Below are positions 23,745 through 36,819 of a stretch of 64,000 nucleotides of DNA, piece by piece. The DNA lies in NCBI GenBank assembly GCA_007922225.1, contig ML679958.1, positions 56,500,838 to 56,564,837 on the forward strand, read 5' to 3'. This DNA is from Emydura subglobosa. Lineage: Eukaryota > Chordata > Testudines > Chelidae. Position 1 is the first letter of the stretch, and every line of letters begins with the position of its first letter. The notes beneath the pieces were generated by a model. That model did no database searches. It was not told where the DNA came from and saw nothing but the letters and a program-made list of their open reading frames with translations. A program made the translations under genes and the position numbers.

Positions 23745-23752
23745 TTCTAGAC

Positions 23753-25680
23753 AATCTTTTGTTATAAGGCCAAATCCTGTGCTACTTTCCCATAGTAGTT
23801 AGTAGGGGGCAACTGGGCTCACCCACTACTCTGGATTGCAGCACAGGGGCCCTATGTCTAGCAACTATGGTCTTCTTGCTCCCAGACTCTGTTGCTGTTT
23901 CTTCCCTGGACTGTTTTCTACTTCTCTTGCTCATTGTCTGGCCCTCTCATCTATGTTTACCAGCCCAAACTCTCTCCTTCCAAGAAGTAAGTGTAGACAA
24001 CTTCTTTCTTTAGGGTTTTGTCAGACCGGTAATTCTAAATACACTTCCCTTGTTCTAGAAAGGGATTAGCGATTACTTCCCCTACACCTCTTTTCTCTTC
24101 TCAGCTTACTGACTTTATACAAGCTCAGCTTGCCCAGGTGGGCTTCATCATCAACAGGCTTTGAGGGCCTGGCTCTCCCCACAGGTGTGGGCTATCAGGT
24201 TAATTGTCCTAACAGCCTGCTCTGCCTTGTGTGGGGGGTGGATACCCTATCACAGAAGGAAAGCCAAGGCTCTTTTCTCTACTTTACACTAGCTAGAAAA
24301 GCTGGCCAGGTGTAGAGGGGTTAGTTGCACTCCTCAGGGTAACTTGACTGATGAGGTATCCAAGCTTCTGAAGATTTTGTCCTGTGAGAAAGAGAGTATG
24401 GTGTGATGAAATGTAGATACACTACTCACAATGGGTCCACACTTAGTTTATTGATTAAAACTTTTCTGAGTTGATATAGTCCCTTAAGTTAAAAAAGTTG
24501 CAGTCCCTTCTCCAGTTAGAGATTCCTGAACTTTTAATCCTTCTACATGTAATATTTGTGTCAATTTGATTGGGAGCTGTGTGTGTTTGCTAAGGGATAA
24601 ATGATCTAGTAAGTAGCCAATGTCATCCCTGTCATTAGTGATTATTAAGGCCCCATGGTGAGGCAGTTTCTCCTCAGAAAAGTGAAGACTGCAGACACAC
24701 ACAGGTCATCTTTTTACCTTAGATGATTTCCCTGAAAAGTAGGCATATTCTTTCAGGTCAGATTCAAGTAAACAGAAATGTTGGGTCCCATGGCAAACAA
24801 TGTCCTTCTGAAAATAAGACTTTTTTTTTTAAATTAGTATGGTTGCTGAGCACTTGAAACTGAGGATTAGGTAAAGTCGTGTTTGGAGAGTTTGTAACAT
24901 GAGGTAAAATGAATACCCTGTCCCTGTCTGATTCAAACCTAGGTAGACAAAACTGCCCCTGCCTAGTCTGAGGAATGTCCGCTCCTTCTAAGGCATTGGA
25001 TTTGTGAATGCCTGTTTGGACTTGTCTCCATCACTCCTCCCTGGAAGATATTAGTAAGGATTCCTGAACTCTTCCAAAGGCCAAACAGGTGAGTCGGAAG
25101 GATTCTATATCTGCTACAGAATGCCTAAGGGCTGCTGTGAGGCATGGAACTTGGTTTCTAAGTGAATCTGGCAGTTTTTGTCTTTCCTAAGGAAAAAAAA
25201 TATATATTTAAAGGAGAAATACTGCATGTCCTTAACATGCTTATTCCTGAGCCCTTTGTAACATACACAGAACAGACTACATTAGTGGCTCTTACGAATA
25301 AGAAGAATCCTGTGGATGAGTTAGAAGTTCTTTGTATTTCTCTTGCTCGGAAAATGGAAAACTTTCTCGCTGTCTTGACGACAGAGTCATTAATCATTGT
25401 ATCTTAATTTTAGAAGTCGTTCTGCTGACTTTTTAGAACCTTTAGTTTTGTGGATTTGTGAAACAGAGGTTTTTCTATTTTACAAGGTTTCTGGGATTAT
25501 ATGAGTCCCACTGCAACATGGCGCAGCCTGGAGCCAACTTAACTCATGGAAAAATCACAGCAATGGGATTTGTGGGAAGGATTGCCTCTCCCTGCGGTCA
25601 ATATACTGGAGTTCACTACTGAGTAACCAAGTGGGGCATGGACAGTGGGACAAAGGTTTAATCAAGGAAATTAGGCACAC
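23753..25680. other. Intergenic, nothing recognised
   Basis: No repeat family or exon is identifiable. The open frame 25162-25407 (81 codons) has no known domain and no splice context, and I do not call it. Confidence 0.5.
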
Positions 25681-25682
25681 AG

Positions 25683-26270
25683 GTGCCTTAGTAGGAGCAT
25701 TGCCAGCAGATCACGGGAAGTGATCATTCCCCTCTATTTGGCATTGGTGAGGCTGCATTTGGAGTATTGTGTCCAGTTTTGGGGCCCCCACTACAACAAG
25801 GATGTGGAGAAGTTAGAGAGAGTCCAGTGAAGGGCAACAAAAATGATTAGGGGGCTGGAGCACAAGACTTATGAGGAGAGGCTGAAGGAACTAGGCTTGT
25901 TCAGTCTACAGAAGAGAAGAATGAGGGGGGATTTGATAGGAGCCTTTAACTACCTGAAAGGGGGTTCCAGGGAGGATGGAGCTAGGCTGTTCTCAGTGGT
26001 AGCAGACGACAGAACTAGGAGCAACGGTCTCAAGTTGCAGGGGGGGAGGTCTAGGTTGGACATTAGGAAAAACTTTTTCACTATGAGGGTGGTGAAGCAC
26101 TGGAATGGGTTACCTAGGGAGGTGGTAGAATCTCCATCGTTAGAGGTTTTTAAGCTGTGGCTTGACAAAACCCTGGCTGGGATGATTTAGCTGAGGTTAG
26201 TCTTGCTCTGAGCAGGGGGTTGGACTAGATGACCTCCTGAGGTCCCTTCCAACTCTATGATTCTATGTTG
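25683..26270 (+). mobile_element. CR1 LINE 3' end, 5'-truncated
   Basis: The plus strand carries the end of ORF2: an open frame at 25843-26190 includes [21 protein letters not shown] and [16 protein letters not shown]. The CR1 tail ends TTCCAACTCTATGATTCTATG. It looks younger than the other copies because this frame is intact to its stop. Confidence 0.9.
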
Positions 26271-26857
26271 CTGAAGTCAGAATCAAGGTTTTCAGCATAG
26301 AGCAATCATGAGGGATATGATTTGTGTATTATAGGGGGATCTGGGAGTGACTCCTAGATTTAAATTCATGAACACTTTTAATTATTAAGGATTCTTGCAG
26401 TCTTCTGTTTGAGAAGCATTAACACATCTATTGTTTGCAGCAGGCCTTTGATACGCAGCAGGGAGAGTCTTCTCGGGTTATAAAAGCATCTCTTCTTTGT
26501 TCCATTAAATTCTGCTCAGATACAGGGCTATAGATCTATACAGGAGATTTTTTTTCTAGTTATAGCGCTTAATTATGCCACTGTAGTTATACAAGTGTAA
26601 CTCCCTATGAGAATACTCTTATTCTAGAATAAGAGTGGATTTTTTTTCATTTTAATTTAAACCACTTCCCAATAAGGTAAACCAGAAAAAGGCACTCTGG
26701 GATAAGTGTCAACACAGAGAGTCATACTGGTATAAGTAGAGGAGTTTAAATTCATACCCTACCTTATACTGGTATAACTTTCCATGTAGACAAGCCCTTA
26801 GCTGAGTTGTAAAGTGTTAACAATTACTACTTCCTTTCTCTTACTTGTGTTCCTCAG
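26271..26857. other. Intergenic with a truncated Harbinger-like end
   Basis: About 26560-26800 resembles the Harbinger-like miniatures (TATACTGGTATAACTTTCC, then TGTAGACAAGCCC at its right end). The left terminus is missing or mutated. The rest is unassigned. Confidence 0.4.
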
Positions 26858-27035
26858 GAAACATCTGGCAGCCTGACAAAATCATTGAATGTTCTGAAGA
26901 GTTCAGGCCATGTACCAGGAACAGCTGGAACCTGCCCGAGCCACTGTAGCAAGTGCAAGAAGGGCGGGAGCCATGCTGAGCTTGGGATGAGTCAACATGA
27001 ACAAATAGGAAATAAATCAGGTGTCTGTAGTGAAC
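26858..27035 (+). other. Candidate terminal exon of a non-coding transcript
   Basis: A long pyrimidine tract ends in TTCCTCAG at 26850-26857, a strong acceptor. It is followed by about 150 bases of non-repetitive sequence and an AATAAA at 27011-27016. No open frame of note crosses it. This could be the last exon of a long non-coding RNA, or chance. Confidence 0.25.
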
Positions 27036-27780
27036 GAAGTTGTTGTCTGTAGGACCCTTGTATGCTTGACTACAGAAGTTGGAAGGTGGGTAGTGAATGA
27101 GGGAGGGGATTTCAGGAAGCGAAAGGATGGCATTGTGGTTAAAGTAATTAAATATAAAGCTGTGAACCAGATTCTATTCCTGCCTCTGCCACAGTAAACC
27201 ATTAATTTTCAGAGGAGGTTGCCGGGATAAGATAAGAGGCGGATGCTGCATTACTCAAGATGTGCTTATGAGGGATGGTACCCCAGATGAGCCCCCTAAA
27301 ATGTAACCTTCTGCAAAGTGGAGCTACAAGAGCTGGGATCAATGTGTAAGTGTTCCTCTTAACAATACAAAACGGAACTGGCTCAAGCCCCCACCTAGTA
27401 ATTGTGGAAAACTTAACACCGCCTGGGCACTTCTCAGAGGTAATATTTCCCCACATGCAGACACTGACTCTGTCTATAAGAAAAAAGAACTTTTATTTAA
27501 AGGAGAGAGAACCAAGCAGTAAAGTGGGAAAACACCCACCATTACCACATTCAAAAGCATGTGACCATAAGCAAAACCTGACCACACAGTGGGTTGCGCA
27601 GTGTCCTTTGCCTCAGTCTGACAAATGACGGTCCCTTTAACACACCACGCCCCTCTCCCTCCACTGCACCCTACTCACAGTGGGCTGTCCTTGGGTAGCA
27701 AAGACCCAGAGTTGAGAGGGGTGCTCACCCATTCCTGGACGCGGGCTTCAGACAATGCCTCTGCTGCTGTGCCTCTGCAA
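27036..27780. other. Intergenic, nothing recognised
   Basis: No clear repeat or exon. Confidence 0.4.
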
Positions 27781-27789
27781 CTGGCTCAC

Positions 27790-28025
27790 AGGACTTACAG
27801 CCTCAGCCCAGGCACCATCCAGAGGAGCCCTGACTGGAGGATCACCTAGCTCCACTGATTGATCCAACCATGCTATATAAGCCAGAAGGAGGCATAGCAA
27901 GTTGTCCGAGCAACTAGGTGATTCCGCTGCATTGGACCCTGCATGCTGCATCCAAACCTTTTCTGATTCCTGCCTTGCCCCTGCCTTTTCCCCTAGCTCC
28001 CACAGTGCTCCACTGACAACAGTCA
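27790..28025 (+). repeat. Possible solo LTR
   Basis: GCTATATAAGCCAGAAGG at about 27871 looks like an LTR TATA region. It is followed by the CCTTGCCCCTGCCTT-type run and a CTGACAACAG end, resembling the layout of the gypsy LTRs at 32926 and 34515. No second copy or target duplication was found. Confidence 0.35.
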
Positions 28026-31000
28026 AAGTTCAATGCTTCAAGATTCATTTTTTCAAAGCTCTTCACCAGATTATTGTGAGATACCTGAAGGGCAATCTCT
28101 TTCCTGGAGATCAAGACCTCCTGCAAACAGCTTCTTTCCGGTGGAATTGTCAGCCTCAGCAACCAGCATTGTTGTTCACAGGCAAGACACTTTCTTGGCA
28201 ACAGACCCAAATCAGTAGCAAGACCAGACATCCCAATATTAGGGGCTTTGTCTTATATACACAACTGTACCCTCCCCCACCCCCATAAAATGCGTGTCCC
28301 AATTTTTCACACTTGCGATCTGGTCTCTTTATGACTTTGATCCTAAAATACTTTAGAATCCCTGCAAACCTCACCCCTGTCAAAATAAAATTTAAAACCC
28401 ATTTTTGAACATAATATCCCACACTAACAAAACAAATGATTTGAGGAAGGGGGTGGGGGAGAGGGACTGTGGGATGAAAATGAAGTTAGAGAACCTGTGT
28501 TGTCTTTACTTTTAGAATTTGTAAGGTGCTCATATACCACAGAGATGAGGACAGTATAAATGCCTAGATCTGTCTATACAGAGACTCCTAGGTGCTGCAA
28601 TAATACAAATTAATACATCTTACAGAAATAATTGGTTATGAACCCTAAATGTATACCACTTAATGTCAGAACATACTTTTCTGCAATATTAACAATATCA
28701 ATATTAACTGTGCAGATCTTCAGTAAAGCGGTGAGATGGGTGTTCTCCAAATATTAAGAAGAGAAACAGTATCAACATGTGACTGGAACATGACGAATCT
28801 CTGATTGGGTATTTGAAAGGATCACTACCAAATTAATGTTGTTCAATGCACTTTTGATTACGAAAGCTGGCATACACTTTCAAAGTCTAGTTTTTGTTTA
28901 CTTTTTCATTTAACTCAGCTTGGACAGTAAAGTGAGACTAGACTCATCTGTTTCTGGTCACTTTTGGGCTCCCACGTTGACACAGTATCTTGGTTTTGGA
29001 TTGTTTCCTTATATGCTCCAAATGAAGCCAATGAACTGAAGGGGGGAAAACACTCAGAAAATATTTGTCTAATATGTTTAGCAACACCTTTCTTTTAATA
29101 AAAAGAAAATTTCTATATTGAAACTACCTGATAGGGTCCCTTGAAAATAATAAGGAACATTATTAGAAGGATGGCAAAATACTTAGTCACTCACTTAAGT
29201 CAGGACAGCTAAGTTACTTACTTACATCAGTAAATTACTGGCAAAGTCAGTACAGCCAATTCAAAAGCTCATGGGCCAAATTCTTCACTGGTTTAACTAA
29301 AGTCAATAGTTGCTTCAGGGATGAATTTAGTCTAATTTTTACTTACTTCAACCACTACTAAGCATTAACTTTTAGTAAATATTTAGTGCTGGCATTTCTG
29401 GAGTTACTGATTTAATAATTCTCACTACAATCAGAAAAATGTGTCCTCTTAAAAGACAGACAGACATATCATCTATATTCTATAGATCTATATTCATTCA
29501 TCCATTTCTCCCATAACTATCCGTCCCTTTCTCATGCTGTTCTGACACATGAAGTATCTTCCCTTTCCTTTCAAACAATTACACTCTATTAAGTGCTCAG
29601 TCTTGCATGTGCTTCATTGTCAACAAGTCCATAGCCCCAGTGAAATCAATGGGACTACCCATATGTTTAAAGTTAAGCATGTGCTTAACTGTATTGACTC
29701 AAAATGCTCAACACCTAGCAGGATCAAGCCCCTAAATCACGTCTGAAAAGTCAGTTTTTCCTGATGACCACAATAATTGTTAGTATTCACCATTTTATAT
29801 TTAAAAAATAATCAAAACAACTAAGATGTGCACATTTTAAACTAAACAACCATATCATTGCATTTCTCACTCTCACTTGTACTGCACCTAAAAATTCCAC
29901 TTGGGGTAGAGTCTGTTTCTTTCCATGTCCTCTGTAAACACCTACCAAACTTTTGGGTGAAATAACAATACGGAAATTATACCTATTAATTTTAACTTTC
30001 AGTTAAAAGTACAGGATGATGGAATGCAGGAAGATAATTGACAGTAATATGAATTGTACATATTGATTTCCTGTAACTGGAAGGCTCCCAAGTATTGTGT
30101 TTAGTAGTTCACATAAAAGATAAAAAGAGTGCTCCATTTATTGCCAGCATAGGAAGTTGGAGGGTCTGCTAAATATTTTCCATTTCCCAACCAAATATTT
30201 TTCCTATCTATTCTCTTTTTTTAAGTTTTAAGTTTCTCTTTAATTTCTTTTCCAGTTTCTCTATTTTCTGTTACAAACCTTTGGTATATTATAAAAACCT
30301 TCAATCAGTAAATATTCCACTTATTTTTATCTTCATAGTTCAGATGTAAAATATTTTCTTTTTCTCTTTGTTTATGGTATCTACTTTGGAAAAATACCTA
30401 ATTTGTGACCTGTGTGTGAACCTAAATCTATATCTAGCTATCTTAAAATGGTCTTCAAAAAACTGCACCTGTAGATCCTGGTTGCACCAAAAATCTCCAG
30501 TGCTGGAGTCACATTCCAAGCTGTAGAACCACTGATATAAGATCTTGTCAGATCTTATATATAAGACTTGTCAGATTTACATAGGTGATAAGAATAGAGG
30601 AAATAGAGAAGCATTCTGCATTTAAGAAATACACTTCTTGTTTCCATCATATGTCCATATGTCTCAACATGATCAATGTTTAGGATGTCTTGGTCCAGGT
30701 TCAGCAATGTACTTACATAAGTGCACAACTTCAAGTACATGAGCAATCCACTGACTTCAGTGGGACCACTTGTGTTTAAAGTAATGTACACGCTTAAATA
30801 CCTTACTGAATTAGGGCCTCACTCTCCCCATGTTTTTTCCAGCAGTGATTTTCTCAGGCAAGGCCTCACTCAAGTGCTCCTTTAAGAAAAAAGCTTAAAA
30901 TGTCCTAAAATATCCTAAAACCTCTGGCCTAGTTCCTCTTTACTTCATAAAGTGCTTCTACCCCTCTGCCTGCAGAACTCAAACTTCTAGTGAAACGATT

Positions 31001-32010
31001 AAGCATTTCCTCTCTTTTGTAGGTACTCATTCATCCAAGGAACAATACCATGGGACTGGCCATCCTACTCACCCAGGGGTAGTAACAAACAGCAAATACC
31101 CACAGTAGCACTTTGTGAGCAAAATCTATAGGCTAAAATTTGTTCACATGAACCATTTATTGAACAATCACAAATAACAAACAAATCCATAAAATCCATT
31201 CTGTCTGTGAACTGGAGAAATGGAGGATTTGTCACTAGCTGTTTGCTACAAATAATTTGTCAAAGTGTCCTCAGAAGTAATGACTGGGGCTTTTGAGGAA
31301 GCTGCCAGGATTATGTGCAGTGTATAATGGGAATGCATACAACGCTTGCAAGTTCTTTAAAATGTTTTCCCTAATCTGCAGGTATTACTTCAGTTTTATC
31401 TGGGTGTTTGCAGATTGACAAGTATGACTTGCTTGCTCTAATTTAAATATATCTCATTTTAATGATCTACAGCAAGCTGCAACTACAAATCTGCCTGGCA
31501 GAAGCTACCCAATTAACATGTTGTTCAAGCCCTATTTCAAAATGTTATGTAGAATTATTAACACAAAAGAAAAGCCAGCTGGCATATATACACAGAATGG
31601 GGAATGAACAACAACACTTCCTTGAAGAGCAATTTGTATGAAATCAGAATCATTTGATGATTATCTGTTCTATTAATTCCCCCTGAATCACCAGGCATTG
31701 GCCACTGTCAGAGACAGAATACTGGGCTAAATGGACCATTGGTCTGACCCAGGATAACCGTTTTTATGTTCTTATGTAAATAATTTGTTTGAAATGGACA
31801 TATGTTACTATGTACCAGATACCAAGAAGTAGGAAGAAACATGTTGGCATAGATTGAGGAAAATTAGTACACACCAATGCTATAATAAACTCGAAGTGGC
31901 ATAGATGTTTGTAACAGGAAGAGACATAAACCAATATAAAAAACTGAATATGTTCTTTGACTTATGTTCTTTGAATATGTAGTGCAGGGGTGGTCATCTG
32001 CATATTAGGG
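28026..32010. other. Intergenic, mostly unassigned
   Basis: AT-rich. It contains palindromic miniatures near 29590-29733 and 30690-30825, a SINE-like piece near 28580-28620, and a LINE tail at about 31690-31776 (TTGGTCTGACCCAGGATAAC then TTTTTATGTTCTTA). No gene is recognised. Confidence 0.5.
31690..31776 (+). mobile_element. LINE 3' tail
   Basis: Same 3' end, in plus orientation, as the long minus-strand LINE that begins at 60788 (reverse complement CATACTGGATCAGACCAATG). Only the tail is left. Confidence 0.6.
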
Positions 32011-32011
32011 G

Positions 32012-32750
32012 CAAAATCATAGAAATGAAGGGAATCATAGAAAAGGAAGGGACTTTAAGAGGTCATCTAGTCAAGCCCCGTGTTGAGGTGGGACCAAATA
32101 TACCTAGACCATCAGGATTTTGTCTAACTTTGTTCTCAAAAATCTCAGTGATGAGGATACCACAATCTCCTCTGGAAGACTATTCTAGTGCTTAAATATC
32201 CTTATAGTTAGAAAGCTTTTGCTAACATCTAATTGAAATTTCCTTTACTGCAGATTAAGCAATTTGCATCTTGTCCTACTCTCAGTGGCTATGAAGAACA
32301 ATTGATCACATCCTTTGAACAACAACCTTTAGCATATTTGAAGACTTATCAGGTCCCCCCTCAGCCTTCTTTTTCCCAGAGTAAACATGACCAGTTTTGG
32401 GGGCGTTTTTTTTACCTCTTTTTCATATGTGAGGCTTTCTAAACCTTTTGTCATTTTTGTTGCTCTCCTCTGGATTCTCTCCAGTTCGTCCACATCATTC
32501 CTAATGTGTGGCGCCCAAAGTTCGAGATGAGACTCCAGCTGAGGCCTCACCCGTGCCAAGTAGAGTGGCACTGCGTCTTGTATATGACACTCCTGTCAAT
32601 ACAGCCCAGAATGATACTAGCTTTTTTTGCAACTGCATCACATTGTTGACTCAGATTCAATTTGTGATCTACTAGACGTCCTCCACCCCAGATCCTTGCG
32701 TGCAGTACTATCATTTAGCTATTTTTTATTTGTGCTTTTGATTTTTCTCG
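32012..32750 (-). mobile_element. CR1 LINE 3' portion
   Basis: It starts with ATCATAGAAATGAAGG, the reversed CR1 tail. The minus frame 32329-32571 gives VDELERIQRRATKMTKGL and then RRLRGDL, the C-terminal region of CR1 ORF2. It is 5'-truncated and contains stops. Confidence 0.8.
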
Positions 32751-32925
32751 TGAGCAGAGAACAAGAGGCCAGACAAGAAAACGGTGGATAGACTGGGAGT
32801 AGGAGGATGAGGTGGATATGGAGTGAGCATTGGACCAGCAAGCCTGGAAAAGACTGATCCAATGACCTGACCGCAGCTACCTGGGAAAAGGGGTGGGGGG
32901 GATTTTTTTTTTCATCCTAAATGTG

Positions 32926-33322
32926 TGTCAGAAATCAGGGCCTGCATCAGAGCCAGTCTCCAGGCAACCTGAAAAGCTCAGCTGGTCTGTAGCTGCCTGA
33001 TTAGCCTGATTGGTTGGAAAGGTCTGCAGATCATCTCTTAAGCAGCAGTAGTACCTCAGTGACTGCTCAAAGTATTCACCCATAGCTGTGATAGCTCCTG
33101 CACCTGCTTGTTTCCAGCCTTGCTTCTGCTTTGTTCTTGCCTTGCTCCTGCCTTGCCTCACTTCAGGTAATGCAGTTCTGACCTTTGGCTCCAATTTTGG
33201 CTCTGGCATCTGGCCTCTGACTCCAGTTCTGGCCCTGAGCTCTGAGTCCAGGCTACTGACTCCTATTCTGACCAATCTGCTCCCACCATTAGGCCCGAAT
33301 GTCCATGTAACAGTCACTGACA
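32926..33322 (+). repeat. 5' LTR of the deleted gypsy element
   Basis: It begins TGTCAGAAATCAGGGCC and ends CAGTCACTGACA, about 397 bp, followed by internal sequence ATTTGAGCAGCC. Confidence 0.75.
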
Positions 33323-34514
33323 ATTTGAGCAGCCCCAACACAAACAATAAGGGGACTAGAGATAATACAGCACACATGGATTCTACAAAGACCAATATCT
33401 CTCTGACAGAGATAGCCCTAGAGACCTTGCAGGCCCAGGCTGCCCCACTGCAGGAGCAGAATGTAGCCCTGCAAGCTCAAGCCATGCTACCTTCTGCTCT
33501 GACCCCCACATTCCACAAGCTCAAGTCCCTCCCTGCCCGACAAGTTCAATGGTGATCATGACAAATGTTGAGTGTTTCTAAATCAGTATTGACTCTTATT
33601 TCTTCTGCACTCACAGTCAGACTCCACCAACCGAGTCTGGGTAGGACTGATTTATCAGCCTGCTTACTGGGAAGACCCGGGCTTGGGAGTCTCTGCTCCT
33701 GAAAACTCAAACCTGCTTTTGAGACCATTTGAGGACTTCATTAGAGCTATGATGGTGATCTTCAGCAACCCAAGTCATGAATGTACTGCCAAAGCCGCCC
33801 TTTGGTATTGCGACAGGGATGGCGGCCAGTTGCTAAATATACAGTGGAATTCTGATGCTTGGTAGTAGACACAGACTGGAATGAGGCCATTCAGCAGTAT
33901 CATTTCCGGCTTGGCCTCAATGACTATATTAAAGATGGATTGGCACAGGTGGAATCCCTGTTAGGCCTGGACGCCTTCGTTGACCCTGTGAATCAAGATA
34001 AAAAATAACCTGACCAAATGCCGCCAAATAAAAAGATGGTCCTCCCAGCTCCCTCCTGCCTTGCCGGCTCTGGGCCGCCATTACCAGTACTTTCTCTATC
34101 ACCCAAACCCATGCAACAGGTCCAGCCCAGCTCTCTGACATGGAGAAGAATTGATGCCAGGCATCAGACCTATGTCTGTGCAGGACACTTTGCATCAAGC
34201 TGCCTTGTCAAGGTCCATTCGTACTTTGGTTGGGAAACACCAAGCTTTAGCCTGAATGGGGGGGTCCAGGCTGGGTTGGCACCCCTCCCCTGACTTAGTA
34301 GAGTCCATAGATGGGTCACTCCTTTTGTTGGGACCAGTCATTTACCAGACAGCTCCCTTCACAGTAACTACCATTTGAGGTCATTGAGAAGTCCTCCAGT
34401 TTGAGCTAATTTGTGTGTCGCATTCATCAGTTGTCCTTGGCATCCCCTGGTTTGTCACCCGTGATCCGCACATCTGCTGGCAGTCAGGCACAGTACACTT
34501 TGACTCCCCATCTT

Positions 34515-34920
34515 GCAGACAATCTTGCTGGCCTATAGCAAAGCCAGTCCTGGGCAGCCTGACCTGGCCTGTAGTAGGCTGCCTGACTGGCTACACCGCC
34601 TGATTGGTTTGCAAGATCAGCAGACCAGCTCTTAAACCCAGCAGCGGCAGCAGCTCAGTGGTTGCTCAAAGCATTAGTCCATGACTGTGATAGCTCTTGT
34701 GCCTGCTTGTTCCCAGTCCAACCTGCTCCTGCCTTGCATCACTCCTGGTAATCTGGTTCTGAGCTTTGGCACCAATTCCTGATCTCTGACTTTGGCTCTG
34801 ATATCTGGCCTCTGACTCAGATTCTGAGCCTGGGCTCCGGCTCCTGACTCCAGCTCTGACCACTCGGCCTGACTGCTGCTCCAACCACTAGGCATGACCA
34901 CCTACATCCACTCAGTGACA
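34515..34920 (+). repeat. 3' LTR of the deleted gypsy element
   Basis: It aligns along its length with 32926-33322 (GCCTGATTGG, then CTCTTAAA, TGATAGCTC and CTGATATCTGGCCTCTGACT-type blocks) and ends CTCAGTGACA. Confidence 0.7.
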
Positions 34921-35381
34921 GTTTTGTACTTTGCACTTGTCTTTACTGAATTTTATTTTGTTGATTATCTAGCATGAGGCCTTGCTGTGTGAACGGCTCC
35001 CAGCCAGCAGGTCCCACTCGCCTGTAGGGGGCTTGACGCCAAGCAGCTGGGCTCTGCCATGTAGGCTGCACTGGGCCAGGCAGGCCAGTGTGCATCTAGC
35101 GACTGCCAATTCATAAGCAATGCCCTCATCCTGGGCTGGGTGAAATGGGGTCACTCCTGCCACACCATGCCCCATTGCCCCCTGCTGGCCACTCATTCCA
35201 TGGATGGACTCTCCATCCCCCCCATGCCATGCCCCATTGCCCTCAGGGGGGCCCACAAATATGTTTGGCGCCAGGCCCACAAAAGGTTAATCCAGCCCTG
35301 CCATCAGTATAGTATCTGAGTACCTTCCACATAAAATAGATTGTCAATAGCAAAACTCATGGTGGAGTTCATGGAGTCTCT

Positions 35382-35613
35382 GGGCTTGTCTACATACATT
35401 TTTTGCATTGATTTAACTAAATCAGTAGGAAAATCAGTTTCATTAAATTGGTGCAGCCTCCTATAACAGTTACAAAAACAAACTATACCTCTATAAATGC
35501 CTATGTATAAATATAACTGGTCCATATTAGGGGGTTGCACCAATTTTACAATTATTACATCGGGGTTTTTCTACTGATTAGTTAAATCCAAAAACCTGTG
35601 TGTAGACAAGTCC
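35382..35613. mobile_element. Harbinger-like miniature element
   Basis: The left end GGGCTTGTCTACATAC and the right end TGTAGACAAGTCC are inverted termini. A CTCT-like sequence flanks both sides. The 232-bp body is AT-rich and non-coding. Confidence 0.65.
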
Positions 35614-36819
35614 TCTCATTCCTCTCCCTTTTCTGGTTATATAACCCTCTACTTGGGGTATCATCTCTAATTCTCAATAACATTTTACAAAATGGGAAAA
35701 CCAGAGATGAGCTAGTAGTTTCCCAGAATGTTAGTATCAAAGGAAACCTTTTAAACATTAAGATAGTTTTTGTAACAAAATAATTATCTTTTAAAGTATC
35801 ATCATAAAGACAAATTCTCTTCCTGTTTCTTTTGAACTGCAACTATAGTTTAGAAAGAGAAAGTCCTTTTCTGGCTGTTGGTGTTTTTCAAATAGGTGAT
35901 TTAAAAATAATTTTAATAAGCCCGAGATGATAATTTCAAATTCAAAGGGGGCATTTTCCCAGCATACTGAAATTAAAAGGAATACAGAAAAAGGATAGCT
36001 AAATGTAAGTGTGAAAGTATTGCTTTTAGATGTCATCAACAATTCCTCAAGTTTCATTTGTTTAAACTGTTTTTTAAGTAAATGCAGCCTTTCAAATGCG
36101 TAAGCCTTCCCATCTGTCTTGTAGACATAACTTGGCAATTCCACAGGAACTGTCAGAGGCGGGAAAAAAAAAAAAAAAAAAAAGCACACGTGCTGAGGCT
36201 CATAAGAGGTACAACATCTACTTGAAGCAGTTTTAATACATTGGCTGTGTTCCGGTAACTAATAAACTGAGAAATCTAAAGTATACACAGTGCGTGTTAA
36301 TAAAAGGCTTGATGGAGAGCAAAGAAATCCTACCAGTCGCCACAAGAAACGTTGGTCCCAGGAAATGAAATGCACACACCCATGGGACTCTTGAAATCAA
36401 TCCAGCCACACCTCGTTCTGCAGGAGACCTTTGGTGTGTGCCAGGGAGTCACTAAAGGTGGACCACTGGCTCCCAAACTATCGGAGAGGGAGGTTAGAGA
36501 CGTAAAGACAAAGATCTTCCCCCCCCTAGGATCTTAAGGTGGAGTCCATCCCCTGGAGCAAAGACCCCGCGGTGAAAAGTACCTGAGACAGGAGCTGTGT
36601 CTTGTGAGCATTTGGAAGCTTTTGCTCTTTCCTCCACAGATACTTTTCGACGCAGGCACCAACCGATCTGACTTGCTTGTGTTAAACCGGGCATGACTGC
36701 CCCGGCCGGGATGTGTGTGGACTGATTGTGAATCCGCTCCGGAAACACGCTTCACCTTTAGGTCAACCAGGCAGCGTGGGGGGGAGAGGGGGGGAGAGAA
36801 GGAGCGATCCTTTCCAGGA
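35614..36819. other. Intergenic, approaching the distal promoter
   Basis: Mostly AT-rich with a (A)n run at about 36163-36183. GC content rises from about 36500. No repeat family or exon is recognised. Confidence 0.5.

Larger units (their letters stand above)
32926..34920 (+). mobile_element. Internally deleted gypsy element (gag-protease only)
   Basis: Two LTRs flank only about 1.2 kb of internal sequence. From the left come gag N-terminal sequence (33378-33555, with LQAQAAPLQEQNVALQAQA), capsid-like remnants (33700-33960) and a protease-end segment (34415-34510, LGIPWFVTRDPHI). Reverse transcriptase, RNase H and integrase are absent. Gag frames are broken. The LTRs are diverged from each other, so the copy is old. 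I could not match flanking duplications (ATGTG against GTTTT). Confidence 0.8.

Noticed and set aside
25162..25407. 81-codon plus-strand frame in unique sequence
   Set aside because: No recognised domain and no splice sites at its edges. The opposite strand is open over the same span, as expected by chance in such DNA.
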